From the NCBI RefSeq assembly GCF_047121295.1, contig NZ_CP139447.1:2046001-2110000 (forward strand): a stretch of DNA of 64,000 nt. Direction: 5' to 3'. The translations under genes were made by a program, and so were the position numbers. Of the stretch, positions 39,345-47,690 are shown piece by piece (the stretch's first letter is position 1; each line of letters opens with the position of its first letter). The stretch is from Longispora sp047121295. Lineage in GTDB: Bacteria > Actinomycetota > Actinomycetes > Mycobacteriales > Micromonosporaceae. The notes beneath the pieces were generated by a model. It did no database searches and had not been told where the DNA came from. It saw only the letters and a program-made list of their open reading frames with translations.

Positions 39345-39575
39345 ACGCTCACTCCACGTGTGGTAATTCTCACCAAAAGCGATGGAACCCTTTCGGAGTG
39401 TAACTCCAGTTGGATCCACTGTGGCAGGTCACTGCGTTTCCGATGGTCCACTGTCACACGTCGGTACAAAATCTAAGCGTTTTCCCTAAAATTTCCTTAA
39501 GAAAGCGTGTTTGCGGTGGATCATCCGCATGGGCACGCTGTTGCATGTCATCCCAACCTTTTGGAAGGACATGTC

Positions 39576-40319
39576 ATGCGTCAGTCCCTCACCCGTACGG
39601 CCCGCCACATGGTCGCCGTCCTGGGTGCGCTCCTGATCGGTGCGGGCGTCGCGGCGGTGCCCGCGTCCGCAGCCGCCCCGGCCCGCGCGCAGAGCGTGAC
39701 CCTGGAGCAGACCGGCGGCCTGGCCGGCGTCCAACGCCGGTTCACCGTCGACACCTCGACCCCCGGCGCCCGGCGCGACCCGCTGCTGGCGACGGTGGCC
39801 CGGCCCGACTTCCTCGCCCTGGAACCGAGCTACGTCAGCGGGAACACCTGCTGCGACCGGTTCGTCTACGAGCTGACCGTGCGCTACCCCGACGGCCGGG
39901 TGAAATCCGTCGTCACGGTCGAGGGCGGCGGGGCTCCCGCCCTGGTCGCCGACGTGATCGCCCGGACCAAGGCCCTCGGCACCCCGCACGACGTGACCCC
40001 GAGCCGGTCGCTGCTGTTCGTCGAGCGCGCCGAGGACGCGTGGTCCACTCCGGACTGGTGGATCATCGACTGCCCGGCGGACCCGGCGAACACCTCCGAC
40101 GCGGCGTGCGCGGCGCTGACGGCCCGCGCCGAGGCGAGCCTGGCCCCGGTGCCGCCCGGCACGGCGTGCACCCGGATCTGGGGCGGTCCGCAGACGGCCC
40201 GGGTCCTCGGGGTGTGGCGCGGCGGGTGGGTCGACGCCGAGTTCAGCCGGCGCGGCGGTTGCGAGATCGCCCGCTGGGACGGTGCCGCCGCGCTGCTGAC
40301 GCCTCCCCCGCAGCGGTAG
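39576..40319 (+). CDS. Secreted two-domain protease inhibitor: emfourin-like domain plus SSI domain
   Basis: A 247-residue exported protein. Signal peptide residues 1 to ~33 (VPASAAAP). Residues ~40-133 (VTLEQTGGLAGVQRRFTVD ... DRFVYELTVRYPDG) resemble emfourin, a small inhibitor of M4 metalloproteases. Residues ~144-236 match Streptomyces subtilisin inhibitor: Cys166, Cys178, Cys198 and Cys229 fit the two SSI disulfides, and LGVWRGGWVDAEF matches the conserved GVW strand. The reactive-site segment reads CTR-IWGGP where SSI has CPM-VYDPV, placing Arg200 at P1 and predicting trypsin-like targets. GGAAGGA precedes the ATG. The SSI part is confident; the emfourin part is from pattern recognition. 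Confidence 0.8.
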   Translation: MRQSLTRTARHMVAVLGALLIGAGVAAVPASAAAPARAQSVTLEQTGGLAGVQRRFTVDTSTPGARRDPLLATVARPDFLALEPSYVSGNTCCDRFVYELTVRYPDGRVKSVVTVEGGGAPALVADVIARTKALGTPHDVTPSRSLLFVERAEDAWSTPDWWIIDCPADPANTSDAACAALTARAEASLAPVPPGTACTRIWGGPQTARVLGVWRGGWVDAEFSRRGGCEIARWDGAAALLTPPPQR

Positions 40320-40327
40320 CGGCAGGT

Positions 40328-40399
40328 GGTGGCCCCCGATCTGAGGGGGCCGGGGGCCACCATCGGCAACCGGGTCCGGGGCACACTGCCCCGGACCCG
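40328..40399 (+). terminator. Two tandem hairpins between convergent genes
   Basis: GGTGGCCCCCG (40328-40338) pairs with CGGGGGCCACC (40351-40361). CGGGTCCGGGGCA (40371-40383) pairs with TGCCCCGGACCCG (40387-40399) around CAC and is followed by ATTCTTCATTTTCT. They separate the inhibitor gene from the end of the minus-strand operon. Confidence 0.85.
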
Positions 40400-40454
40400 A
40401 TTCTTCATTTTCTACGGTGAGGCCTGCCCGCCCACCCCGGCACCCGGCGAGGGC

Positions 40455-41126
40455 TCAGGCCGACGCCCGCACCAGCGCCTCGAACAGCCGCCCGTCCCGC
40501 AGCTCCTCCGGATGCCACTGCACCCCGAGGTAGAACTCCCGGTCGGGGTCCTCCAGCACCTCGATCACCCCGTCGGCCGCCCACCCGGTCGCCGTCAGGC
40601 TCCCCGGATCGGCCACCCCCTGGTGGTGGTAGGAGTTCACCTCCCCGTGCAACCCGAAGATCGACTCCGCCAGGCTGCCCGGCGCGAACGTGGCCGGGTG
40701 CGCGCCGAACACCCCCGGCTCCGGCTGGTGCCCGGTGTGGCCCAGCTCGTCGGGCAGGTGCTGGAACAGCCTCCCCCCGGCGTGCACGGCCATCAGCTGC
40801 ATGCCCCTGCACACCCCGAGGACCGGCAGGTCGCCGGCCGCCGCGAGCAGGGCGAGCTCGCCCTCGTCGCGGTCGGGCCGGCTGACCGTCCGTTCGTGCG
40901 GCTCCGCCCCGTACCGGCCGGGGGAGACGTCCGCCCCGCCGGCCAGTACCAGGCCGTCGAGCCGGGACAGGATCGCCGGGGACGGGTCGGGCGGGAGCAC
41001 CACCGGGTGCCCGCCGGCCGCCGTCACGCACTCGACGTACGTGGCGGGGATCAGCACGGCGGGCACGGACCAGACCGACCAGCTGGCCGGTTCCCGGTAC
41101 GCGGTGATGCCGATGACGGGCCTCAT
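40455..41126 (-). CDS. Class I amidotransferase-like gamma-glutamyl hydrolase (PuuD type, peptidase C26)
   Basis: Predicted to release glutamate from a gamma-glutamylated amino acid, the last step of the local pathway. The 223 residues have the nucleophile Cys in GVCRGMQLM, the His/Glu pair in VQWHPEE, the oxyanion region LAGGADVSPGRYG, and EVNSYHHQGV, all as in gamma-glutamyl-GABA hydrolase PuuD. The ATG at 41126 overlaps the SDR stop as ATGA. Last gene of the operon. Confidence 0.88.
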   Translation of the reverse strand: MRPVIGITAYREPASWSVWSVPAVLIPATYVECVTAAGGHPVVLPPDPSPAILSRLDGLVLAGGADVSPGRYGAEPHERTVSRPDRDEGELALLAAAGDLPVLGVCRGMQLMAVHAGGRLFQHLPDELGHTGHQPEPGVFGAHPATFAPGSLAESIFGLHGEVNSYHHQGVADPGSLTATGWAADGVIEVLEDPDREFYLGVQWHPEELRDGRLFEALVRASA

Positions 41127-41890
41127 GACAACGGCGTCACGTACGCGCCGGTGATGCCGCCGTCGACCACGAAGGTGTTGGCGGTCATGAACGAGGAGTC
41201 GTCGCTGGCCAGGAACGCCACCGCCGCCGCGATCTCCTCCGGCTCGGCGAACCGGCCCAGCGGCACGTGGATCAGCCGGCGGGCGGCCCGCTCCGGGTCG
41301 GAGGCGAACAGCTCCTTGAGCAGCGGGGTGTTCACCGGTCCGGGGCACAGCGCGTTGACCCGCACGCCCTGCCGGGCGAACTGCACGCCCAGCTCCCGGG
41401 TCATGGACAGCACGCCGCCCTTGGACGCCGAGTACGAGATCTGCGAGGTCGCCGCGCCCATCAGCGCCACGAACGACGCCGTGTTGATGATGGAGCCCTT
41501 GCCCTGCTCGATCATGTAGGGGAGCGCGTACTTGCAGCCGAGGAACACGCTGGTCAGGTTGACCTTCTGCACCCGCTCCCAGGCGTCGAGCCCGGTGTCG
41601 AGGATCGAGTCGTCGTCGGGGGGCGAGATGCCGGCGTTGTTGAACACGATGTCCAGCGAGCCCAGCTCCGCGACGACCTCGGCGAACATGTCGCGGGTGC
41701 CGGCCTCGTCGGTCACGTCGAGCACCTTGAAGATGCCGCCGACCTCCTTGGCGGCCGCCTCGCCGGCGTCGGCGGAGATGTCGACCGCGACGACGCGGGC
41801 GCCCTCCTCGGCGAACCGGCGGGCCGTGGCCAGCCCGATGCCGCTACCGGCCCCGGTGATGACGGCGACCCTGCCCTGCAGACGAGTCAT
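41123..41890 (-). CDS. Short-chain dehydrogenase/reductase
   Basis: A 255-residue classical SDR: NAD(P)-binding TGAGSGIG (residues 12-19), NNAGIS, catalytic Ser in NTASFVALMG and the YSASKGG Tyr/Lys. In this operon it sits between an aldehyde dehydrogenase and a gamma-glutamyl hydrolase, so a natural role is to oxidise the alcohol group of a gamma-glutamylated amino alcohol to the aldehyde; this is inference. GGAGG precedes the ATG, which overlaps the aldehyde dehydrogenase stop by four bases. Confidence 0.88.
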   Translation of the reverse strand: MTRLQGRVAVITGAGSGIGLATARRFAEEGARVVAVDISADAGEAAAKEVGGIFKVLDVTDEAGTRDMFAEVVAELGSLDIVFNNAGISPPDDDSILDTGLDAWERVQKVNLTSVFLGCKYALPYMIEQGKGSIINTASFVALMGAATSQISYSASKGGVLSMTRELGVQFARQGVRVNALCPGPVNTPLLKELFASDPERAARRLIHVPLGRFAEPEEIAAAVAFLASDDSSFMTANTFVVDGGITGAYVTPLS

Positions 41891-43251
41891 GATTCCTCCG
41901 TACTGATGAAGACGTTCTTGACATCGGTGAACGCGGCCAGGGCGTCGGGCCCCAGCTCACGGCCGAATCCTGACTGTTTCGCGCCGCCGAACGGTGTCCA
42001 GTACCGCACGGACGAGTGGGAGTTGACGCTGAGGTTGCCGGCGTCCACGGCGCGCGCCACCCGCAGGGCGCGCCCGACGTCACGGGTCCAGATGGACCCG
42101 GCGAGGCCGTACTCGGTGTCGTTGGCCAGGGCGACGGCCTCGGCCTCGTCGGCGAACGGCAGCACCGACACGACGGGGCCGAACACCTCCTCGCGCCAGG
42201 CGAGGTCGGTGGGGCCGGTGGTCTCCAGCACGGTCGGCGGGAACCAGAACCCGGGCCCGTCGGGCACGGACCCCTGGAAGGCGACCTTCGACTGCGTGAC
42301 GTAGGAGGAGACCCGCTCGTGGTGCGCGGCGGAGACCAGCGGGCCGACCTCGGAGGCCGGGTCGGTCGGGTCGAGGACCTTCACGCCCCGCACGGCCGTC
42401 TCGAAGTGCGCCATGAACTCGTCGTAGACCGAGGCCTGCACGAGGATCCGGGACCGCGCGCAGCAGTCCTGGCCGGCGTTGTCGAACACGGCGTAGGGGG
42501 CGGTCGCCGCCGCCTTCGCCAGGTCGGAGTCCGCGAAGACGATGTTCGCGTTCTTGCCGCCCAGCTCCAGGGTGACCCGTTTGACCTGGTCGGCGCACCC
42601 GGCCATGATCTGCTTGCCGACCCGGGTGGACCCGGTGAAGCAGATCTTGCGGACCAGCGGGTGGGTGACGAACCGCTGGCCGATGACCGGCCCGTCGCCG
42701 GGCAGCACCGTGAACACGCCGTCGGGGATGCCGGCCTCACGCGCCAGCTCGGCCAGCCGCAGCGCCGTCAGCGGCGTCCACTCGGCCGGCTTGAGCACCA
42801 CGGTGTTGCCGGCGGCCAGCGCCGGGGCGAAACCCCAGGCCGCGACGGGCATCGGGAAGTTCCACGGCACGATGACCCCGACCACCCCGAGGGGCTCGGC
42901 GAACGTGACGTCCAGCCCGCCGGGCACCGGGATCTGCCGGCCGAACAACCGCTCCGGCGCGCCGGCGTAGTAGTGCAGCACGTCGCGGACGTTGCCGGCC
43001 TCCCACCGGGCGTTGCCGATGGTGTGCCCGGCGTTGGCGACCTCGAGCTGGGCCAGCTCCTCGACGTGGGAGTCGACCAGCGTCGCGAACCGGCGCAGCA
43101 GCCGGGCCCGGTCGCCCGGGGACACGTGCCGCCAGGTGCCGAAGGCACCGTGCGCGCGGGCGATGGCCGCGTCGGCCTCGGCGAGGGTCGTCGCCGGGAC
43201 GGCGGCGATCTGCTCCCCGGTGGCCGGATTGATGATCTGGTACTCGCTCAC
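41887..43251 (-). CDS. NAD(P)-dependent aldehyde dehydrogenase
   Basis: Oxidises an aldehyde, predicted here to be a gamma-glutamylated aminoaldehyde, to the acid. The 454 residues contain VVGVIVPWNFPMP, the cofactor loop FTGSTRVGKQIM, catalytic Glu in LELGGKNANIVF and the catalytic Cys in GQDCCARSRI. Length is slightly below the usual 475-500. The GTG at 43251 overlaps the glutamine-synthetase-like stop (GTGA), and the longer upstream frame is ignored. It corresponds to PuuC in the E. coli putrescine pathway. Confidence 0.9.
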   Translation of the reverse strand: MSEYQIINPATGEQIAAVPATTLAEADAAIARAHGAFGTWRHVSPGDRARLLRRFATLVDSHVEELAQLEVANAGHTIGNARWEAGNVRDVLHYYAGAPERLFGRQIPVPGGLDVTFAEPLGVVGVIVPWNFPMPVAAWGFAPALAAGNTVVLKPAEWTPLTALRLAELAREAGIPDGVFTVLPGDGPVIGQRFVTHPLVRKICFTGSTRVGKQIMAGCADQVKRVTLELGGKNANIVFADSDLAKAAATAPYAVFDNAGQDCCARSRILVQASVYDEFMAHFETAVRGVKVLDPTDPASEVGPLVSAAHHERVSSYVTQSKVAFQGSVPDGPGFWFPPTVLETTGPTDLAWREEVFGPVVSVLPFADEAEAVALANDTEYGLAGSIWTRDVGRALRVARAVDAGNLSVNSHSSVRYWTPFGGAKQSGFGRELGPDALAAFTDVKNVFISTEES

Positions 43252-44567
43252 AACCGTTCGAACCCTCTCTTCAGCTCCCAGTCGGTGACCGCCGCGTCGT
43301 ACGCGGACAGCTCCACCCGGGCGTTGTTGGCGTAGTGCGCCACCACGTCCTCGCCGAACGCGTCCTTGGCCAGTGTGGACGACTCCCACAGCCCGAGCGC
43401 GTCGCGCAGGTTCTCCGGCACGGTCGGCGAGTCGGAGTCATAGGCGTTGCCGACGAACTCCTCCTGGACGGGGGCGTCCCCGGACAGGCCGTGCAGCGCG
43501 CCGGCGATGAGGGCCGCGATGGCCAGGTACGGGTTCACGTCCGCGCCCGGCACCCGGTTCTCCACCCGCAGCGAGGGCCCGTGGCCGACGACCCGCAGGG
43601 CGCAGGTCCGGTTGTCGCGGCCCCAGCGCAGCGCGGTCGGGGCGAAGCTGCCCGGCTGGTAGCGCTTGTAGCTGTTGATGTTCGGGGCGTACAGCACGGA
43701 GAACTCCCGCATCGTCGCCAGCAGGCCGGCGTTCACGCGGTCGATCACCTCGGTCATCACGGGCCGGTCGTCGAGGTCGCGGAGCGAGAAGTGGATGTGG
43801 CAGGAGTTGCCCTCGCGCTCGTTGGGCTTGGCCATGAAGGTCAGCGCCATGCCCTCCTGGGCGGCGATCTCCTTGGCCCCGTTCTTGTACACCGAGTGGT
43901 CGTCGGCGGCGTTCAGCGCGTCGGAGTACCGGAAGGCGATCTCGTGCTGGCCGAGGTTGCACTCGCCCTTGGCGCTCTCCGGGATCAGCCCGGCGCCGTA
44001 CATCTCGTTGCGGATCCGGCGCAGCAGCGGCTCGACCCGCGCGGTGCCGAGCAGCGAGTAGTCGACGTTGTACAGGTTGGCCGGGTGCAGGTCGCGGTAG
44101 CCGCGCTGCCAGGCCTCCTCGTACGTGTCGTGGTAGAGCACGAACTCCAGCTCCGTACCGGCGAAGGCGGTGTAGCCGGCCTCGCGCAGCCGGTCGAGCT
44201 GGCGGCGGAGGATCTGCCGGGGGCTGGCCGCGACCGGGGTGCCGTCGTGGTTGGCCAGGTCGGCGATGACCATCGCCGTGCCGGGCTGCCACGGGGTGCG
44301 GCGCAGGGTGGAGAAGTCGGGGACCATGGCGAAGTCGCCGTAGCCGGTGGACCACGAGCTCATCTCGTAGCCGTCGACGGTGTTCATCTCGACATCGACG
44401 GCCAGCAGGTACGCGCAGCCCTCGGCGCCGTTCGGGACGGTGTCGGCCAGGAAGAAGGGGGCGTGGAAACGCTTGCCCTGCAGTCGCCCCTGCATGTCGA
44501 CGATCGCCACCACCACGGTGTCGATCTCGCCACTGGCGACCAGTGCTCTCAGTTCGTCGAGCTCCAT
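43248..44567 (-). CDS. Glutamine synthetase-like gamma-glutamyl-amine ligase (GlnA4/PuuA type)
   Basis: ATP-dependent ligase that probably joins glutamate to an amine rather than ammonia. The 439 residues have the beta-grasp N-terminus, the ATP/metal motifs (EREGNSCHIHFSLRD, GTELEFVLYHD) and FAPTALRWGRDNRTCALRVVG. The adenylylation loop of GlnA-I is not seen. Context with an aldehyde dehydrogenase, an SDR, a gamma-glutamyl hydrolase and a permease points to amine catabolism. AAGGTGA precedes the ATG; the gene is 17 bases after the regulator. Confidence 0.88.
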   Translation of the reverse strand: MELDELRALVASGEIDTVVVAIVDMQGRLQGKRFHAPFFLADTVPNGAEGCAYLLAVDVEMNTVDGYEMSSWSTGYGDFAMVPDFSTLRRTPWQPGTAMVIADLANHDGTPVAASPRQILRRQLDRLREAGYTAFAGTELEFVLYHDTYEEAWQRGYRDLHPANLYNVDYSLLGTARVEPLLRRIRNEMYGAGLIPESAKGECNLGQHEIAFRYSDALNAADDHSVYKNGAKEIAAQEGMALTFMAKPNEREGNSCHIHFSLRDLDDRPVMTEVIDRVNAGLLATMREFSVLYAPNINSYKRYQPGSFAPTALRWGRDNRTCALRVVGHGPSLRVENRVPGADVNPYLAIAALIAGALHGLSGDAPVQEEFVGNAYDSDSPTVPENLRDALGLWESSTLAKDAFGEDVVAHYANNARVELSAYDAAVTDWELKRGFERL

Positions 44568-44584
44568 GCGTTCACCTTAATGGT

Positions 44585-45295
44585 CTAATCGCGATCCAAA
44601 AAGCCCCTCAGGAGGGCGGATGTTCCCTCGCAGTGCTCGGCCATCTCCTCGCGGGCCCGGACGGCGTCCCCGGCGAGGATCGCCTCCACGATCCGGGCAT
44701 GCTGATCGTCGGAATGGTCGAGATTGCGGCGCAGTACCGGGATGGCGGCCAGCAGCCTGTCCAGCGTGAGCTGCACGTCCGCCACGGCGGCGGCGAGCGA
44801 CGGCGAGCCGCTGGCCGCCGCGATGGCCAGGTGTAACCGGGAGTCGGCGATCCGCCGGCCGATCGGGTCCCGCGACCGCGACGCCTCCAGGCAACCCACG
44901 AGGTGCTGGCGGTCCGTCGCCGGCAGGGTGCGCCCGGCCGCGAGCGCCGCGGCCCCGGGTTCGATCACCCAGCGGAAGTCCAGGGCGTCGGTCAGATCCG
45001 AGCCCATCGAGCGGGCCAGGGCGACGGCGTCCTCGTGCGGGAGGTCCCCGGCGTACAGGACGAACGTGCCGCCGGCCCGGCCCCGGCGGGACTCCAGGAG
45101 CCCCGCCTCGCGCAACGCCCCGATCGCCTCGCGGAGCGTCACGCGGCTGACCCGCAGTTTCTCGGCGAGCTCCCGCTCGGGGGGTAACCGCTCACCGGCG
45201 GGCACCACCCCGAGGCGGATCGCCTGGGCGAGCCTTTCCACGGTCAACTCGAAAGCGTTGCCGCCACGGACAGGCCGCCACATTCCATCAGTCAC
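44585..45295 (-). CDS. GntR-family regulator, FadR/FCD subfamily
   Basis: A 236-residue transcription factor. The N-terminal winged helix spans about residues 15-80 (ERLPPERELAEKLRVSRVTLREAI). The C-terminal all-helical FCD domain has DFRWVIEPGAAALAAGR and metal-ligand candidates in DSRLHLAIA, HSDDQHARIV and MAEHCEGT. It probably senses a pathway metabolite and represses the operon that contains it. GTG at 45295, four bases after the permease stop; the longer frame upstream overlaps the permease and is not used. Confidence 0.87.
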   Translation of the reverse strand: MTDGMWRPVRGGNAFELTVERLAQAIRLGVVPAGERLPPERELAEKLRVSRVTLREAIGALREAGLLESRRGRAGGTFVLYAGDLPHEDAVALARSMGSDLTDALDFRWVIEPGAAALAAGRTLPATDRQHLVGCLEASRSRDPIGRRIADSRLHLAIAAASGSPSLAAAVADVQLTLDRLLAAIPVLRRNLDHSDDQHARIVEAILAGDAVRAREEMAEHCEGTSALLRGFLDRD

Positions 45296-45299
45296 GCGG

Positions 45300-46808
45300 T
45301 CATTCTCTCGCCCCGGCCTTCGGGGCGACAGCCAGATCGACATTGGTCCGAGGGCCGGTGAACCAGCGCCGGGCCCCGGCGAACCACCACAGGATCGCCC
45401 CGCCCAGCACGATCAGCACCGTGACCGGCGCGTAGTTGAAGGAGTCGACGGTGATGGGATAGGCCGGGGGGAGAAGGAACAGCACCACGATGAACGCGGT
45501 CCACAGCACCGCGAGCCAGCCGACCGGCTTGCTCCACCGCCCCAGGTTCCACGGCCCGACGGGGAAGTTCGGATTGCGCAGCCGTAGGAAGACCGGCGTG
45601 ATGTAGGAGATGTACAGCCCGATCACCGCCACCGATGTCGCGGCCAGGTAGCCGGTCGTGCCGGTCCAGATCGCGGGCACCAGCAGCGCCACGGAGCAGG
45701 CCACGCACAGCCAGATCGAGTTCGTCGGGGTGCCGGTCCGCGGGTTGATCTTCTTCCACAGCCGCGAGCCGGGCAGCGCCCCGTCCCGGGCGAAGGCGTA
45801 GGCCATCCGGGAGTTGGCCGTCACCGAGGCCATGCCGCAGAAGAACTGGGCCACGATGATGATGAACAGCAGCGCCTTGCCGAGGTTCGCCCCGACAGCG
45901 TCGATGAAGATCTCCGCCGGCTGGAAGCCGGTGGCCGTAGCGGCCAGTTCCTTGTCGTAGTCCTGGATCGCGGCGGTCACGGCAACGAGAAGCACGAAAC
46001 CGGCGACCAGGGACACGACGACGGAGCTGACGATGCCGCGCGGCGCGGTGCGGGCGGCGTCCTTGGTCTCCTCGGCCACGTGCGCGCTGGCGTCGTACCC
46101 GGTGAAGGTGTACTGCGCCATCAACAGGCCCATCAGGAACGCGTACACCGCCGCGAACGGCCCGGTCCAGCCGGTCGCGTTGTAGGACTCGGTGAACACG
46201 TCGCCCAGCGACTTGTGCTGGTCGGGCACGAACACCAGCACGCCGACGATCACCGCGACGCCCACCAGGTGCCACCAGGCGCTGATGTCGCTGAGCAGCC
46301 TGACCAGGCTCACCCCGAAGGTGTTCAGCAGGCCGTGCACGATGATGATCACCAGGAACAACCCGAACGTGCTGAGCGGCGTCACAGTCAAGCCGACCGT
46401 CAGACTCAGGAACGCGGACAGTGTCATCGCCGCGCCGTAGTCGATGGCGGCGGTCACCGCGAACTCGCCGACGAAGTTGAACCAGCCGACGAACCACGAC
46501 CAGGCGGACTTGTTCTTCTTCGCCAGGGCGTGGGTCCACCAGTACAGGGCGCCGGCCGTCGGGTACGCCGAGCACACCTCGGCCATCGACAGCGCCACCA
46601 GGATCACGCCGCCGCCGACGAGCAGCCAGCCGAGCGTGATCGCGACGGGGCCGCCGGCCTTCATCGCGATCCCGTACGACGTCAGGCAGCCGGCCAGCAC
46701 CGAGATGATCGAGAACGAGACGGCGAAGTTCGAGAAACCGGACAGACCCCGGTGCAGTTCCTGTTTGTAGCCGAGCTGAGCGAGCCGTTCCTCATCCGTG
46801 TAACTCAC
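45300..46808 (-). CDS. APC-superfamily amino acid/amine permease
   Basis: A 502-residue membrane transporter with about twelve helices. SFSIISVLAGCLTSYG, the GGPVAITLGW region and FTGYDASAHVAEETKDAARTAPRGI are characteristic of the GABA permease/BAT1 branch of the APC family. As first gene of the operon it likely imports the amine substrate. GTG start with GAGGAGG eight bases upstream. It is divergent from the ArsR-like gene over a 180-base region. Confidence 0.88.
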   Translation of the reverse strand: MSYTDEERLAQLGYKQELHRGLSGFSNFAVSFSIISVLAGCLTSYGIAMKAGGPVAITLGWLLVGGGVILVALSMAEVCSAYPTAGALYWWTHALAKKNKSAWSWFVGWFNFVGEFAVTAAIDYGAAMTLSAFLSLTVGLTVTPLSTFGLFLVIIIVHGLLNTFGVSLVRLLSDISAWWHLVGVAVIVGVLVFVPDQHKSLGDVFTESYNATGWTGPFAAVYAFLMGLLMAQYTFTGYDASAHVAEETKDAARTAPRGIVSSVVVSLVAGFVLLVAVTAAIQDYDKELAATATGFQPAEIFIDAVGANLGKALLFIIIVAQFFCGMASVTANSRMAYAFARDGALPGSRLWKKINPRTGTPTNSIWLCVACSVALLVPAIWTGTTGYLAATSVAVIGLYISYITPVFLRLRNPNFPVGPWNLGRWSKPVGWLAVLWTAFIVVLFLLPPAYPITVDSFNYAPVTVLIVLGGAILWWFAGARRWFTGPRTNVDLAVAPKAGARE

Positions 46809-46953
46809 GTGTGGTCCTCCTCACAGGTATGTGGGGAGATGTTTCGCCCCGCGAAGATCAAAGTCAATATCCAGCCGGCTAAAAAAGACCCTTGACCCAT
46901 ACCTTTTAACGCCGGGGAAACACTCGGGCCGCCCCCGGGCCGCAAAGAACCCA

Positions 46954-46982
46954 TTGCAAAGGAGTCTTTGCATCGCTATCTT
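46954..46982 (+). promoter_or_regulatory. Promoter and operator of the ArsR-like/MFS pair
   Basis: TTGCAA (46954-46959) and TATCTT (46977-46982) are spaced 17 bases, and the ATG follows six bases later. TGCAAAG-GAGT-CTTTGCA (46955-46972) is a perfect 7-bp inverted repeat covering the -35 box and spacer, ideally placed for autorepression by the downstream regulator. Confidence 0.7.
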
Positions 46983-46988
46983 GGGTTG

Positions 46989-47690
46989 ATGTCCGACGAT
47001 CCCGTGGTGCTCGACCCGCGCCTGCTGCGCGGCCTCGCCCACCCGCTCCGCGTCCGCCTGCTCGAACTGCTCCGCGTCGACGGCCGGTCCACCGCGACCC
47101 GGCTCGCCGAGCGGCTCGGCCAGTCCAGCGGGGCGACCAGTTACCACCTGCGCCAGTTGGCCGAGTACGGCTTCGTGGAGGAGGACCCCGAGCAGGGCGC
47201 CGGCCGCGAACGCTGGTGGCGGGCCGCGCACCGGTCCACGACGCTCGACAAGGACTCCGGGGTCACGATCGCCGAGGCCGAGGGGTACATGCGGGCCGTC
47301 GCCGCGTCGTACTCGGCCCGGGTCGCCCGGTTCCTCGACTCGATGACCACGCTGCCCGAGGAGTGGCAGGCCCAGTGGACGATGTCCGACTCGATCCTGC
47401 AGCTCACCCCGGAGGACGTGGCCCGGCTCAAGGAGGAGGTCTTCGCGCTCGTCCAGCGCTATCCGCGCCGGGAGCCGGGGGTCGCCGGGCCCGAGGGCAG
47501 CGTGCCGGTCGCCGTCCAGTGGTACGTGCTGCCCGACCTCGGGGACGCCGGCGCCGACGCGGGCCGGGGCCCGGCTGTGGAGCCCGGCCCCGGGGACGGT
47601 GACCCGGGGCGCGGCGGGTCCGGCCCGGCGGTGCCGACCGGAACCGTGGACGGACCGCGCGCCTCCGAGGCCGGGGACGGTACCCGATGA
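46989..47690 (+). CDS. ArsR-like winged-helix transcriptional regulator
   Basis: A 233-residue protein. Residues ~6-75 form an ArsR/HTH_20 winged helix (LLRGLAHPLRVRLLELLRVDG, LAERLGQSSGATSYHLRQLAEYG). A middle domain (~80-190) with YSARVARFLDSM may bind a ligand, and the last ~45 residues are Gly/Pro-rich and probably disordered. The ATG at 46989 follows the -10 box by six bases. It overlaps the MFS gene by four bases, a common regulator-exporter arrangement. Confidence 0.88.
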   Translation: MSDDPVVLDPRLLRGLAHPLRVRLLELLRVDGRSTATRLAERLGQSSGATSYHLRQLAEYGFVEEDPEQGAGRERWWRAAHRSTTLDKDSGVTIAEAEGYMRAVAASYSARVARFLDSMTTLPEEWQAQWTMSDSILQLTPEDVARLKEEVFALVQRYPRREPGVAGPEGSVPVAVQWYVLPDLGDAGADAGRGPAVEPGPGDGDPGRGGSGPAVPTGTVDGPRASEAGDGTR

